From positions 46,193 to 110,192 of the forward strand of contig CAIUQR010000141.1 in the NCBI GenBank assembly GCA_903901335.1: a stretch of 64,000 bases of DNA, given 5' to 3'. This document shows, piece after piece, positions 56,101 to 63,946 of this stretch. Numbering within the stretch: position 1 is the stretch's first letter; the number at the start of each line of letters is the position of its first letter. The position numbers and the translations under genes are program-made. This stretch comes from an uncultured delta proteobacterium (GTDB lineage: Bacteria > Desulfobacterota > Desulfobulbia > Desulfobulbales > Desulfocapsaceae). The notes beneath the pieces are model-generated. The model was not told where the DNA came from and searched no databases. It saw only the letters and a list, made by a program, of their open reading frames with translations.

Positions 56101-58015
56101 CATATCCCAGCATGCGTTCCGCGCCGACGTTGAAGATCTGAATGACGCCCTTGGCATCGGTTGCGATACTCGAAAAATTGGCGCTGTTGAAAATTGCACT
56201 CTGCAGGGCTCCCGCCTTGAGCAGCGCCTCTTCCGCCTTATTGCGTGCAGTGTTGTCGGTGCCGATCAACAGATAACCGATGATGGCGTTTTGTTCGTCC
56301 CGCAGCGCGGTGACGGACACCACCGCTGGAAAACGGCTGCCGTCCTTGCGGATATAGGTCAGCTGATAGATGTCCTCGATACCCCGCGAGGCCTTGAAAA
56401 CCAAGGCCTCGAAGCCCGGCGCAATCGGGGTTTCGAGCTCAATGCTCAATGCCTGTGCACGCGCGATGACTTCCTGGGGATCAGAGATGTCGGCCGGCGT
56501 GATCGTGTTTATCACTTCGGCAGCCGTATATCCCAGCATGCATTCCGCGCCGACATTGAAGATCTGGATGACACCCTTGGCATCAGTGGCGATACTCGAG
56601 AAGTTGGCGCTGTTGAAAATCGCATTCTGCAAAGCCCCCGCCTTGACCAGCGCCTCTTCGGCCTGCTTGCGGGCGGTGATGTCAGTTATGACGACGCGGA
56701 GTGTGAGCGCGCCATCGGCCTGCGCGACGGCGGTGGCCAGATGCACCCAGAATTGCGAACCGTCGCTCTTGACCATCCGAAATTCACCCGTCTGCGGCTC
56801 TTTAGTCTCAACGAGCCGTTTATGCATGAGATGGTGGCTGTCGGCGTCTTTCTCGAAGATAAAGCGGCAGATCGGCTGCTTGACCAGAGCGTCCCGGGTC
56901 ACACCCAGCAAATTGGCGGCGGTAAGGTTGGCTTCCAGAATCAACCCCGGCTCGCTTAAGGTGCAATAGCCCACCGGTGCCAGGTCATAGAGGTCGAAAT
57001 AGCGTGACCGCGAGGCGTCCAGTGATTCCCGCGACAGGCGCAATTCCTCATTCTGCATTTCGAGTTCGGCCTGTTGCACGCTCAAGGCATGCTGCACTCT
57101 ATATTCCTCTGAGACATCGCGAAACACCAGCACGGCACCGATCACCTGACCGTCGAGGTCGCGAATCGGGGCGCAACTGTCGGCAATATCGCATTCGCTG
57201 CCATCGCGAGCAATCAACACGGTGTGGTTAGCCAGGCCCTGTATCGTGCCTTGCGCCAAGGTTTCCGTAACCGGGATAGTGGCGGGTTGACGGGTATCCT
57301 TGTTGATGATGTGGAAAATCTCGTCCACCTGTCGGCCGACAGCCAGTGCCTGCATCCAACCGGTGAGCTTTTCTGCCAGGGGATTCAGGAGTGTGATACG
57401 GCCTTCTTTATCTGTGGTTATTACTGCATCGCCAATGGAATTAAGCGTCACCGCAAGCTTTTCCTCGCTTTCCCGCAAGGTGACATTGGCCTGCTGCAGT
57501 TGTTTGTTGGTCTCATCCTGAATCTCCAGCAAATACTGCCGCTCTGCTTCAACCTGTTTGCGCGTGGTACCATCGGTGCCGATCAGCAGGTAACCGATGA
57601 TGGCGTTTTGCGCATCGCGCAGGGCCGTCACGGATACGACTGCCGGGAAGCGACTGCCATCCTTGCGGATCTTGGTCAATTCATAGATATCCTCGATACC
57701 CCGAGAGGCCTTGAAAACCAAGGCCTCGAAGCCGGGCAGAATCGGCCTTCCAAATTCAACGCTTAACGCTTCGGCGCGCGCTATCAGTTCCTGCGGATCG
57801 GAAATTTCGGCTGGGGTGATCGTGTTCACCACTTCGGCGGCCGCATATCCCAGCATGCGCTCGGCGCCGACATTGAAGATCTGGATGACACCCTTGGCGT
57901 CGGTGGCGATACTCGAGAAGTTGACGCTGTTGAAAATCGCGCTCTGCAGGGCTTCCGCTTGGATTTGCCACGCTGCCGCTTGCTTGCTCGCCGTATCGAT
58001 GGTGGGTTTGTTCAT
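53159..58015 (-). CDS. Six-PAS hybrid histidine kinase with two receivers and Hpt domain
   Basis: 1618 residues with no membrane helix, so a cytoplasmic sensor. PAS domains at roughly 20-140, 175-300, 325-455, 458-590, 597-730 and 745-865; the first, fourth and fifth are near copies ([20 protein letters not shown]). Next come HisKA with [15 protein letters not shown] (~905), HATPase (N-box [28 protein letters not shown]), receiver 1 (Asp in FLDWQMPG ~1192), receiver 2 (Asp in LIDMQMPV ~1337), and Hpt (His in AHTLKGVSG ~1482). The phosphorelay end would feed the receivers encoded next. It is the first gene behind P9, leader about 55 nt. Confidence 0.96.
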   Translation of the reverse strand: MNKPTIDTASKQAAAWQIQAEALQSAIFNSVNFSSIATDAKGVIQIFNVGAERMLGYAAAEVVNTITPAEISDPQELIARAEALSVEFGRPILPGFEALVFKASRGIEDIYELTKIRKDGSRFPAVVSVTALRDAQNAIIGYLLIGTDGTTRKQVEAERQYLLEIQDETNKQLQQANVTLRESEEKLAVTLNSIGDAVITTDKEGRITLLNPLAEKLTGWMQALAVGRQVDEIFHIINKDTRQPATIPVTETLAQGTIQGLANHTVLIARDGSECDIADSCAPIRDLDGQVIGAVLVFRDVSEEYRVQHALSVQQAELEMQNEELRLSRESLDASRSRYFDLYDLAPVGYCTLSEPGLILEANLTAANLLGVTRDALVKQPICRFIFEKDADSHHLMHKRLVETKEPQTGEFRMVKSDGSQFWVHLATAVAQADGALTLRVVITDITARKQAEEALVKAGALQNAIFNSANFSSIATDAKGVIQIFNVGAECMLGYTAAEVINTITPADISDPQEVIARAQALSIELETPIAPGFEALVFKASRGIEDIYQLTYIRKDGSRFPAVVSVTALRDEQNAIIGYLLIGTDNTARNKAEEALLKAGALQSAIFNSANFSSIATDAKGVIQIFNVGAERMLGYAAAEVMNTITPADISDPQEVIARAEALSVEIGTPIAPGFEALVFKASRGIEDIYELTYIRKDGSRFPAVVSVTALRDEQDDIIGYLLIGTDNTARKQIEAEQKQLGQRLRDHQFYTRSLFESNIDALMTTDPSGIITDVNKQMEALTDCTRDELIGAPFKKYFTDPERAEASIKLVLSEKKVTNYELTARTREGKETVVSFNATTFYDRDRRLQGVFAAARDVTERKLMDQVLEEKTAELENAKVVAEKANLAKSDFLSNMSHEIRTPMNAIIGMSHLALKTELTPRQCDYINKIKVSSRHLLGIINDILDFSKIEEGKLTIEHTEFELEKVLSKVADLIAEKCSAKGLELVFDIDTNVPPSLIGDPLRLGQILINYSNNAVTFTEQGEIDIVIRLKEQTDEDVLIYCAVRDTGTGLTEEQMGRLFQRFSQADTSITREFGGTGLGLAISKKLAELMGGEVGVDSHLGKGSTFWFTARLEKGVGLQRKLMLSTDLMGKRVLVVDDNENACQVLGDLLGTMSFKADRAESGNEAISAIKRADAQGMPYEIVFLDWQMPGMDGNETAKRLRELPLSRMPHMIMVTAYGREEVIKGAEEAGIDNVLIKPVNPSVLFDSVIRLMGGVVDGARTAGDAPTDTFEQLAGIRGSRILLVEDNDLNQEVATELLCDAGFLVDLAENGRIALDKVRATDYDIVLIDMQMPVMDGVTATREIRKEARFKDLPVVAMTANAMQGDRDRCLAAGMNDHVAKPIEPESLWKALLKWIKPRHRAAADAEGEPQAVQDVDLPTGIDGLDMVGGLRRVRGKKPLYLSLLRKFVAGQKSVVTEILKALEDNIWDTAERLAHTLKGVSGTIGATGLQQLAERLETAIKERRSREEIDACLDQLKIPLACLITQLEQQLPEEQVGTDVTVNREKLKAVCNTLAAMLADDDAEAVDVLDANADLLHAAFPSHYRKIDDGIRSFDFEAALAALRVAYGVSE

Positions 58016-58082
58016 GTCACGCTCCTTTGGGCGAACAACAGTCTGTTCCGTTTATCTGGCTTCTGTACGATTCATTTTTATT

Positions 58083-58097
58083 GCAATCATTGCGCCA
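58083..58097 (-). promoter_or_regulatory. Sigma-54 promoter P9
   Basis: Minus strand: TGGCGC-AATGA-TTGC. It is predicted to drive the kinase, receiver and activator genes (58015-50983), which would make that circuit self-amplifying. Confidence 0.83.
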
Positions 58098-58197
58098 GGC
58101 TTCCAATAGTCGGCTTTATGACCCCCATAGGGCTGATATTTAAGCGAAATATAACAAAAGACAGGGGCAGTGTCGGCAGGAACAGGCCCCTAATAAT

Positions 58198-58229
58198 GGT
58201 CATATACGACCAAATGGGTATATATGACC
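58198..58229 (-). promoter_or_regulatory. Activator-site pair UAS9
   Basis: Sites GGTCATATACGACC (58198) and GGGTATATATGACC (58216), 18 bp apart, 101 bp upstream of P9. Confidence 0.8.
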
Positions 58230-58309
58230 ACCTGGGACTGTCTGGTGTTTTCGGGTGAGGCTGCTCCGTCTCATATGCCCTTGCGCAGCACTCTCTGGAG
58301 GCGGGAATT

Positions 58310-58462
58310 GTAACTATTCAGCTATGTGCAAAAAACCTTCAAAAACCTCGGCCTGTAACTATTCATCAGTGCTCCAGATGTGCACAAGCAGGTTGTTCAG
58401 CTATACATTCGGTATGCTGGACGGCCTGATCGTGTGCAGATGGGGTGCTGCTGAATAGTTAC
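58310..58462. mobile_element. 153-bp MITE-like element with 13-bp perfect ends and 8-bp target duplication
   Basis: The ends GTAACTATTCAGC (58310) and GCTGAATAGTTAC (58450) are perfect inverted repeats. Both sides are flanked by CGGGAATT (58302-58309 and 58463-58470). Ends starting GTAA and 8-bp duplications are the IS66-family habit, so a nonautonomous IS66-type element is likely. An extra GTAACTATTCA copy lies at 58355. There is no coding capacity. It sits directly at the stop codon of the second sigma-54 activator and leaves UAS9 intact. Confidence 0.85.
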
Positions 58463-58469
58463 CGGGAAT

Positions 58470-60068
58470 TTATGTTTGCTGGATATTGAGCTTCCGCATG
58501 CGGGCGCGCAAGGTGCTGCGGTCGAGGCCGAGGATTTCAGCCGCACTGTTTTTGCCGCTTATTTTCCACTGGGTCTGTTCAAGCACCCGGAGAATATACT
58601 CCCGCTCGACCGTTTGCAGGGTTTTTGAGCTTAGGCTGAGATCTCTGGAAGGCTTCTTGAGTTCGTCAACAAGACGAAGCTTGGGACCTGATGAGTTGAT
58701 GACAGCGCGTTCGAGGACGTTTTCCAGCTCCCGGACATTTCCCGGCCAGTGGTAATCCTGTAAGGCATGCATGACACCGCCCGAAATGATTTCGATGCTC
58801 TTGCCCAGGCGTTTGGCAATCTTCTTGACATAAAAATCCACCAGAAGCGGGATGTCTTCCAGACGATCCCGAAGGGGCGGTGTGGTAATCGGAAAGACAT
58901 TCAAGCGGTACCAGAGATCCTCACGGAACCTGCCCTTACGGACCTCCTCTTCCAGATTGCGATTGGTCGCAACAATGATCCGGGTGTCGACCTTGATGGT
59001 ATGCGAACTGCCCAGCCGTTCAAACTCGCCATCCTGGATAACTCTCAGCAGTTTTGCCTGTAACTCCAGAGGCAGCTCTCCGATTTCATCGAGGAAAAGG
59101 GTCGTACCGTTGGCGACCTCAAATCGCCCGAGGTGTCTGGTATGAGAGCCGGTGAAGGCGCCTTTCTCATGACCGAACAGCTCGCTTTCGATAAGGTTGG
59201 CAGGCAGAGTGGCGCAATTTACTTTGATCAGGGGCCGTTTTTTGCGCAGGCTGGCGTTGTGAATAGCCCGGGCAACCAGCTCCTTGCCGGTCCCTGTCTC
59301 ACCAAGAATCAGGACGATGGTATTACTGGCGGCAATTTGTCCTATCTTATAGAAGACGTACCTGAGCCCATCGCTTTGGCCGATAATATTCTCATAGTTG
59401 TACTCCAGTTTGATTTCATCCTGCAGATAGGCTCGTTCCGCCTCCAGTTGGTCTTTTAAGACTCGTATTTCGGCAAGGGCCGTTTCTGCAATGAGTCTTC
59501 GTGTTTCCGCCTCCTCCCGTGCTGCGATAAAGTCGATCATGCGCTTTTCGACAAGCTCCTCCAGGCCTCTTCGGTAATATTCCCGATCGGTGACATCGGA
59601 AATGGCCAGAAAAATCAACCGTGATTGGCTTTCCTCTCTGAAGATCCATCTCGCATTCAGATGCATTATCTTCGGGCCTATGGTCTCAAAGGTATGCTCC
59701 ACCTCAAAGTCGTTGAAGACGGTGTTTTGGGGAAGGATGTCCTCAAGCAGTTCTCTCAGCTTCGGAATGTCCCATTGCCGGTTGCCGAGATCATAGATTG
59801 TCACTCCTTCCGTCTCGTCGGTATTGACATCGAAGGTCCGGTAAAAAGAAGGGTTGGCCTTTACGACCTTCAAGGCGGAATCAAGCACCACGACAGGTTC
59901 GCGAATCGAGGCCAGAATGTCGTCAAAAACTTCAAGAAAGGATTGTATCCTTCGTTGAGAGAGGCCGGCCTTTTTGCGCGTTTCTTCCATATTTCCATAT
60001 AATTGGTTGCTGTTCATGAGAAAAGTCTTCTCCTTGGTGCCCTGGCCGTATCGGAGGACTTCGGTCAT
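58470..60068 (-). CDS. Sigma-54 activator, PAS-AAA-Fis type, without receiver
   Basis: About 532 residues. A PAS domain (~45-165) with IREPVVVLDSALKVVKANPS and LGNRQWDIPKLRELLEDILP, of the subtype found with CheB/CheR fusions. Then a coiled coil (~165-220), AAA+ with GETGTGKELVARAIHN, contact loop GAFTGS, LFLDEIGELP, and a Fis HTH ending SAAEILGLDRSTLRARMRKL. There is no phospho-acceptor, so control is probably through the PAS domain or the CheB/CheR protein. The ATG shares one base with the upstream stop; a GTG at 60071 or the ATG at 60017 (with AAGGAGA) are alternatives. From ~residue 225 on it is a close paralogue of the activator at 50983. Confidence 0.93.
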   Translation of the reverse strand: MTEVLRYGQGTKEKTFLMNSNQLYGNMEETRKKAGLSQRRIQSFLEVFDDILASIREPVVVLDSALKVVKANPSFYRTFDVNTDETEGVTIYDLGNRQWDIPKLRELLEDILPQNTVFNDFEVEHTFETIGPKIMHLNARWIFREESQSRLIFLAISDVTDREYYRRGLEELVEKRMIDFIAAREEAETRRLIAETALAEIRVLKDQLEAERAYLQDEIKLEYNYENIIGQSDGLRYVFYKIGQIAASNTIVLILGETGTGKELVARAIHNASLRKKRPLIKVNCATLPANLIESELFGHEKGAFTGSHTRHLGRFEVANGTTLFLDEIGELPLELQAKLLRVIQDGEFERLGSSHTIKVDTRIIVATNRNLEEEVRKGRFREDLWYRLNVFPITTPPLRDRLEDIPLLVDFYVKKIAKRLGKSIEIISGGVMHALQDYHWPGNVRELENVLERAVINSSGPKLRLVDELKKPSRDLSLSSKTLQTVEREYILRVLEQTQWKISGKNSAAEILGLDRSTLRARMRKLNIQQT

Positions 60069-63000
60069 CACGGCCCTTCTTTATTATCCAGTTTAGTCTT
60101 GTTGTCCAGATCGAAATCGGGGTAGAGTATCCTCACGCAGTCGGGACAGATGCCGTGGCTGAATTTAGCCTCAGTGCGATCGCTGATAAAAGTTTCCACC
60201 TGGCTCCAGAATCCCCGGTCATCACGGATCTTCTTGCAGTTGGCGCAGATGGGAATGAGGCCGCGCAGGGTCCGGATGTCTTCCAGCGCACTCTGCAGCG
60301 CCTCCTCGATTTTCCTCTCCTCGGTGATATCCATAAAAACCACAATTGCCGATACAACCTTGCCGTTTTCATCCTTGATCGGCGCAGCCTTAGCCAGAAC
60401 ATGGCGATCATCGTCCGCGGCTCTCCGAATGATCAATTCCCGGCTGGATTTTTCGCCGAACAGGATCGCCCGGGCCAGCGGGACCATGTCGGGTTGCAAC
60501 GGCCTGCCGTCAAGATCCAGGAGATGCCAGCTGGCCACATACTGATCAATCCCGACTCCCTCGACGACGGTCTTCCGGTTGCCGCCGAGAATGCCGAATC
60601 CCGCAGAATTCATATAGCGCAGGGCACCGCCGGGGGCATCGGCAATAGCGATGCCGGCCTGAGAGTTATTCATCGCAGCTGTCAGAGTGGATTGTGTTCT
60701 CCAAAGGGTTTCCTGAACCTTTTTCATCTCCGTGATGTCCGCGAAGGTAATCACGGCGCCCTCGATGAAATTGTCGAGTGTGCGATAAGGAAGAATACGC
60801 ATCGCATACCAATGACCTTCGGTCGTCTGGACGTTGATCTCTTTCGGGGCCAGAGTATCGAGCACAACCTGCACGTCTGTGAGCAGACGGTCATAACCGA
60901 CCAGCCTGGAGACGATATGCCCCACGGGCCGTCCCACATCGCTTTCGATCAGGTTGATAATCCGGGTGGCGGCGGGGGTGAAACGCAGGATACGCAGTCC
61001 ATGATCGACAAAGACGGTGGCGATGCCGGTCCCGGCCAGCAGGTTGTTCATATCGTTGTTGGCCTGCGACAGATCGGCCACCTTCGTTTGCAGTTCGGCA
61101 TTGACCGTGGCCAGTTCCTCATTGAGCGATTGCAGTTCCTCCTTGGAGGTCTCCAGTTCTTCGTTGGTGGATTGCAATTCCTCGTTCACCGACTGCATCT
61201 CCTCGTTCGAGGATTTGAGCTCTTCATTGGAGGTCTCCAGTTGCTCGTTGGCGGCCTGGAGGTATTCTTCCTTGGCCCGCAGTTCCTGCCTGAGCGAGGC
61301 AACGTCCACGCTTTCCTTGAGCTCTGCCGAGACGTCCAATCCATCAGGATGTGCAGCAGTGCCCGCCGGCTCCGCTTCCTCCAGGATAATGAGGTAGAGA
61401 GGCGCCTCGGTTGTGGTGGCAGGCCCGGTCACCACCGGGCGGACGGTCAGGTTAACCGAGGTGAAGCTCCCGTTGGTCCTGACCCGGAGGCCGGGAGAAC
61501 GTACAATGTCGTTGGTCCTCACTGCCTTCTGCAGGGTCACGGTTAATTCGTGCCGCAGTCCTTCGCGGGCCATCTTCAGGATGTTGTTGATACCGGTCTC
61601 GCCCGGGGCCGGTTCCAGATACATCCCGGTGCGGCCGTGGAGATAGAGGATATCGCCGCGCCCATTGATGAGCGCTCCTGTCGGGGCAACCTGCTGCAGG
61701 AGCGTCCGTTCGGTCAGTTCTCGCGGCGACAGTTTGCCGGGAACTCCTCTCTTTTCGGCAACCCGCAGGAGAGCTTCCGCCCGGGTTGCAAGTGAGGGGA
61801 GAAATCGACCAAAGGCCGCACGTCCGGTACTGTGAATATCATCTTTACGTTTATGCACTTTCGCTTTCCGGTTCAGCACGGTAAACAGATCGCCGAAATC
61901 CCCCACGGTCTCCGATGTGCCCAGAAAAAGGAACCCGCCCGGCCTGAGCGCATAGTGAAACAGCGGAATGAGTTTTTTCTGCAATTCGTTGCCCATGTAA
62001 ATCAGGAGGTTACGGCAACTGATGAGGTCGAGTCTGGAAAACGGCGGGTCTCTGATCACGTCCTGCTCGGAAAAGACCACCATATCCCTAATGCTTTTAT
62101 GGATACGGCAGGTGCTCCCGTCGGGTTCAACCGAAAAAAAACGCGCCAGCCTCTCAGGTGGTACGTCGGCGGTGATGCTGGCCGGATAGAGACCGGTGCG
62201 GGCCGTCGCAATCGCCCGGCTGTCGATGTCGGTGGCGAAGATCTGCACTTTGTAGCTCTGTTTCAGGGCCTCCAGGCGCTCCTGCAGGAGGATGGCGAGG
62301 GAATAGGCCTCCTCGCCGGTGGAGCAGCCGGGCGACCAGATGCGGACCGCAGCGCCTGCAGGCTTGCCTTCAAAGAGCCCGGGGATGACCTTTTCCTCAA
62401 GCGTCTTGAAGGCCTCCGGGTCACGAAAAAAACTGGTCACCCCGATGAGCAGGTCGCGAAAGAGTGCTTCCACCTCGGATGGGGTCTTCTGGAGATACTT
62501 GACGTAGTCATCCATCGCTTCGAGCTGGTGGACGGCCATGCGCCGCTCGATCCGGCGATTGATCGTGCTCGGCTTGTAGTGGGAAAAGTCGTGATCGGTC
62601 TGGGCCCGCAGCAGGACAAAGATCTTCTTGTGCACGTTTTCGGTCCTGGGCGGTGAGGCGATGGACCGATGGAGCTTGCCGAAGGCATGGGCCACATAGG
62701 TCATGAGCCGGGCCGCCATCTCGGCAGGCGGCAGCTCATAATCAACCAGTCCGGTGGCGATGGCGCTCTTCGGCATGCCGTCGTGTTCGGTGGAATCGGG
62801 GGTCTGGGCCATGACCATGCCGCCCTCGCCTTTGATCGCGCGAACACCCAGGGTGCCGTCACTGCCGGTGCCGGAGAGCACGATACAGATGGCCCGCTCA
62901 CGCTGATCCTGGGCAAGCGACCGGAAGAAAAAGTCGATGGGCAGACGCCTGCCCCGGGGAGCGCTTGGTTCAAACAACTGGAGTGTGCCGTTTAAAAAGG

Positions 63001-63376
63001 CCATGTCGCGACCCGGCGGGATGATGTAGGCGCAGTTGGGAGAGACCACCATCCCGTCTGTAACCTCGAAGACCTGCATGCGGGTGTAGCGCTGGATGAG
63101 GCCGGTGAGGATACTCTCGTGGTCCGGGGCCAGATGCTGCACCAGGACAAAAGCCATGCCGGGATCGGCGTCAGCGGGCATGCCGGAAAAAAAGGCCTCA
63201 AAGGCCGCCAGCCCTCCGGCCGATGCACCGATGCCGACGACGGGAAACCCGGCTGCGGGGATCAGGGCTTCGTCCTTCGTCTCAGGGACCTTCCCGGCAA
63301 TCTCCTCTGTTGTAATGGTCGAGGGTTTGCACGTTGCATCTGCCATTTCGGCTTTCTTGTTTTTTTGGGCAGTCAT
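60068..63376 (-). CDS. CheB-CheR fusion with PAS domains and four-Cys C-terminal module
   Basis: About 1102 residues. CheB methylesterase domain (~45-230; Ser in GIGASAGGLAAFEAF, His in VQHLAPDHES, Asp in SGTGSDGTLG), CheR methyltransferase (~245-510; FRDLLIGVTSFFRDP, WSPGCSTGEEAYSLAI), a segment to ~650, a heptad coiled coil of NEEL repeats (~690-770), two PAS domains (~775-890, 900-1020) and the module [19 protein letters not shown] ... HGICPDC. There is no receiver on CheB. Such hybrids act in signalling outside classical chemotaxis. GGAGG 5 bases before the ATG at 63376 decides the start; a TTG at 63388 is unlikely. It forms an operon with the PAS-type sigma-54 activator. Confidence 0.95.
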   Translation of the reverse strand: MTAQKNKKAEMADATCKPSTITTEEIAGKVPETKDEALIPAAGFPVVGIGASAGGLAAFEAFFSGMPADADPGMAFVLVQHLAPDHESILTGLIQRYTRMQVFEVTDGMVVSPNCAYIIPPGRDMAFLNGTLQLFEPSAPRGRRLPIDFFFRSLAQDQRERAICIVLSGTGSDGTLGVRAIKGEGGMVMAQTPDSTEHDGMPKSAIATGLVDYELPPAEMAARLMTYVAHAFGKLHRSIASPPRTENVHKKIFVLLRAQTDHDFSHYKPSTINRRIERRMAVHQLEAMDDYVKYLQKTPSEVEALFRDLLIGVTSFFRDPEAFKTLEEKVIPGLFEGKPAGAAVRIWSPGCSTGEEAYSLAILLQERLEALKQSYKVQIFATDIDSRAIATARTGLYPASITADVPPERLARFFSVEPDGSTCRIHKSIRDMVVFSEQDVIRDPPFSRLDLISCRNLLIYMGNELQKKLIPLFHYALRPGGFLFLGTSETVGDFGDLFTVLNRKAKVHKRKDDIHSTGRAAFGRFLPSLATRAEALLRVAEKRGVPGKLSPRELTERTLLQQVAPTGALINGRGDILYLHGRTGMYLEPAPGETGINNILKMAREGLRHELTVTLQKAVRTNDIVRSPGLRVRTNGSFTSVNLTVRPVVTGPATTTEAPLYLIILEEAEPAGTAAHPDGLDVSAELKESVDVASLRQELRAKEEYLQAANEQLETSNEELKSSNEEMQSVNEELQSTNEELETSKEELQSLNEELATVNAELQTKVADLSQANNDMNNLLAGTGIATVFVDHGLRILRFTPAATRIINLIESDVGRPVGHIVSRLVGYDRLLTDVQVVLDTLAPKEINVQTTEGHWYAMRILPYRTLDNFIEGAVITFADITEMKKVQETLWRTQSTLTAAMNNSQAGIAIADAPGGALRYMNSAGFGILGGNRKTVVEGVGIDQYVASWHLLDLDGRPLQPDMVPLARAILFGEKSSRELIIRRAADDDRHVLAKAAPIKDENGKVVSAIVVFMDITEERKIEEALQSALEDIRTLRGLIPICANCKKIRDDRGFWSQVETFISDRTEAKFSHGICPDCVRILYPDFDLDNKTKLDNKEGP

Positions 63377-63388
63377 CTTGGCCTCCAA

Positions 63389-63869
63389 AGCCAGAAAACC
63401 TATCGTCTGTTGCCGTGAATTCGACCTTCTCTTCCATGGAAAGCCGGGCCGTTGTCTTTAAAAAACAGCAGTTTTCCACCTATCTTTCCGAGCAGGTAGT
63501 ATCCGGATGCGCTTGTGCATTTTTGCGGGTCTTCTCAAAGGCTTGTGGCGGAAGGGCTTATAAAAACTTTTGGATACATACAGAGACAATCATCGACCGC
63601 CACGGCTTAAAAAAGGCGACTAATGTCCCAATCGTTTTTCTGGTCAAAAACCAAAGAGGTCAACTTGACGGGACACATCCCTTCTTCTGCCGGATGTATA
63701 CTTGTAGTGGTTTTTAAGAAAATATAAGAAAAGTGTATAAACCAGTTGGGCTTTATACAAAAAAACGTCGGAACTTTTTCAAGATAGAATTGTGCACTTC
63801 GCCCAGTCGGAATGGTCAAATACAACCATGACAGTATAGCACAAAACGTCGATTTATGGAAGTCATAGA
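63389..63869. other. Upstream region without a supported gene
   Basis: Stretch before the CheB/CheR gene. A minus-strand open frame (63607-63951) shows no protein character and crosses the hairpin cluster. I found no sigma-54 promoter or GGTCATAT pair here, so this operon is probably controlled differently. Confidence 0.5.
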
Positions 63870-63946
63870 CCACCGGCACAGCCGGTGGCTTGAAAGATCT
63901 GAACCGCTCAAAGCGGTTGAAAACCTGGAGCCACCATAAGGTGGCT
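63870..63946. repeat. Cluster of three hairpins (IS200/IS605 or REP-like element end)
   Basis: Three perfect short palindromes follow each other: CCACCGGC-ACA-GCCGGTGG (63870), AACCGCT-CAA-AGCGGTT (63902) and AGCCACC-ATAA-GGTGGCT (63929). Hairpin strings of this kind border IS200/IS605-type elements and RAYT-associated repeats. The rest of such an element would be beyond the window edge. Confidence 0.6.

Noticed and set aside
10293..58229. Reading the GGTCATATATGACC pairs simply as transcription terminators
   Set aside because: They lack U-runs, are AT-rich with short stems in most copies, and keep a fixed distance to sigma-54 promoters, which terminators would not.
58261..58460. Small plus-strand frame at 58255-58458 as a gene
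   Set aside because: Most of it is the MITE-like element; there is no ribosome site and the product has no homologue-like features.
60155..61546. 463-codon plus-strand frame opposite the CheB/CheR gene
   Set aside because: It is the antisense of a strong GC-rich gene; its Leu/Gly/Phe repeats mirror the NEEL coiled-coil codons.
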